A stretch of 5,360 nucleotides of DNA, from assembly GCA_021796055.1 (NCBI GenBank), contig JAJYOS010000505.1:1-5360 (forward strand), read 5' to 3'. Positions 5,234 to 5,360 of the stretch are shown here, in pieces. The stretch comes from Bacteroidota bacterium. GTDB lineage: Bacteria; Bacteroidota; Kryptoniia; Kryptoniales; JAKASW01. The notes under the pieces are model-generated. The model was not told the DNA's origin. It ran no database searches and was given only the letters and a program-made list of their open reading frames with translations. Numbering within the stretch: the stretch's first letter is position 1; each line of letters opens with the position of its first letter. The position numbers and the translations under genes are program-made.

Positions 5234-5360
5234 TTATAATGCGGGGCGAACACCGGCAGACAGGAGCTGCTCCATCCTGCGCTTGTTGTTCGCATAATTG
5301 ACCGCGTTCTCCTTCGAAATCTTTCGCTGCATGTAAAGACGCCTTAAATCCTGCTCCATC
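5234..5360 (-). CDS. pilT: C-terminal end of a PilT-like twitching motility ATPase, cut by the right window edge
   Basis: The last 41 codons are visible, ending with TAA at 5236-5234. They read MEQDLRRLYMQRKISKENAV, then NYANNKRRMEQLL and a short tail. PilT-family retraction ATPases end in the same way: a Met-x-x-x-Leu-x-x-Leu-Tyr stretch, a basic residue, I-[ST]-x-E-x-A, then a few residues after an A-x-[ND] turn. PilB and GspE extension ATPases end differently (LR..GL.KVL.G.TT.EEV.RVT), so PilT or PilU is preferred. PilT depolymerises the pilus by removing pilins at the inner-membrane base. The Walker motifs lie beyond the edge. It runs in the same direction as the pilMN-OP-Q genes and is probably part of the same cluster. 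Confidence 0.7.
   Translation of the reverse strand, partial: MEQDLRRLYMQRKISKENAVNYANNKRRMEQLLSAGVRPAL

Overview
The window looks like part of a chromosome from a diderm bacterium of the FCB superphylum (Ignavibacteriota, Bacteroidota or Chlorobiota relatives, or a Zixibacteria/KSB1-like candidate phylum). Two things point there. One is an outer-membrane secretin with its inner-membrane assembly partners. The other is a plus-strand protein ending in the FlgD-Ig-like / type-A sorting tail (QNDPNPF ... SGIYFYRLYAG ... TRKMVLAR) that is abundant in that group. This placement is inferred from family knowledge, not from a marker gene.

Right to left, about four fifths of the window is one minus-strand type IV pilus (T4P) cluster. 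It runs: the last 41 residues of a PilT-like retraction ATPase (cut by the right edge); a 98-base gap; a 508-aa PilM-PilN fusion; a 294-aa PilO-PilP fusion; a compact PilQ-like secretin (422 or 423 aa); and a 126-aa stand-alone CheY-type receiver. From the PilM-PilN gene to the receiver the genes are separated by only 9-12 bases, so they very probably form one operon. Together they would link a cytoplasmic PilM platform across the inner membrane and periplasm to the outer-membrane pore. The notable point is that five canonical genes (pilMNOPQ) are condensed to three.

The left fifth carries one rightward gene (best start 212, end 952). It encodes a cohesin-like beta domain plus a C-terminal sorting-type domain, but no signal peptide is visible at any candidate start. 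It converges on the receiver gene. Between them lie a perfect 7-bp hairpin and a strong rho-independent terminator whose T-tract runs into the receiver's stop codon. At the far left edge a minus-strand ATG at 33 begins MEIITHVSEVR, which resembles the N-terminus of pantothenate synthetase (PanC); only 11 codons are visible. The divergent region 34-211 holds a 6-bp dyad and a short tandem repeat.

No tRNA, rRNA, CRISPR array, insertion sequence or attachment site was seen. The most unusual content is the condensed T4P alignment complex ending in a receiver gene, and the sorting-domain protein without an export signal. I see no convincing sign of an entirely new system.
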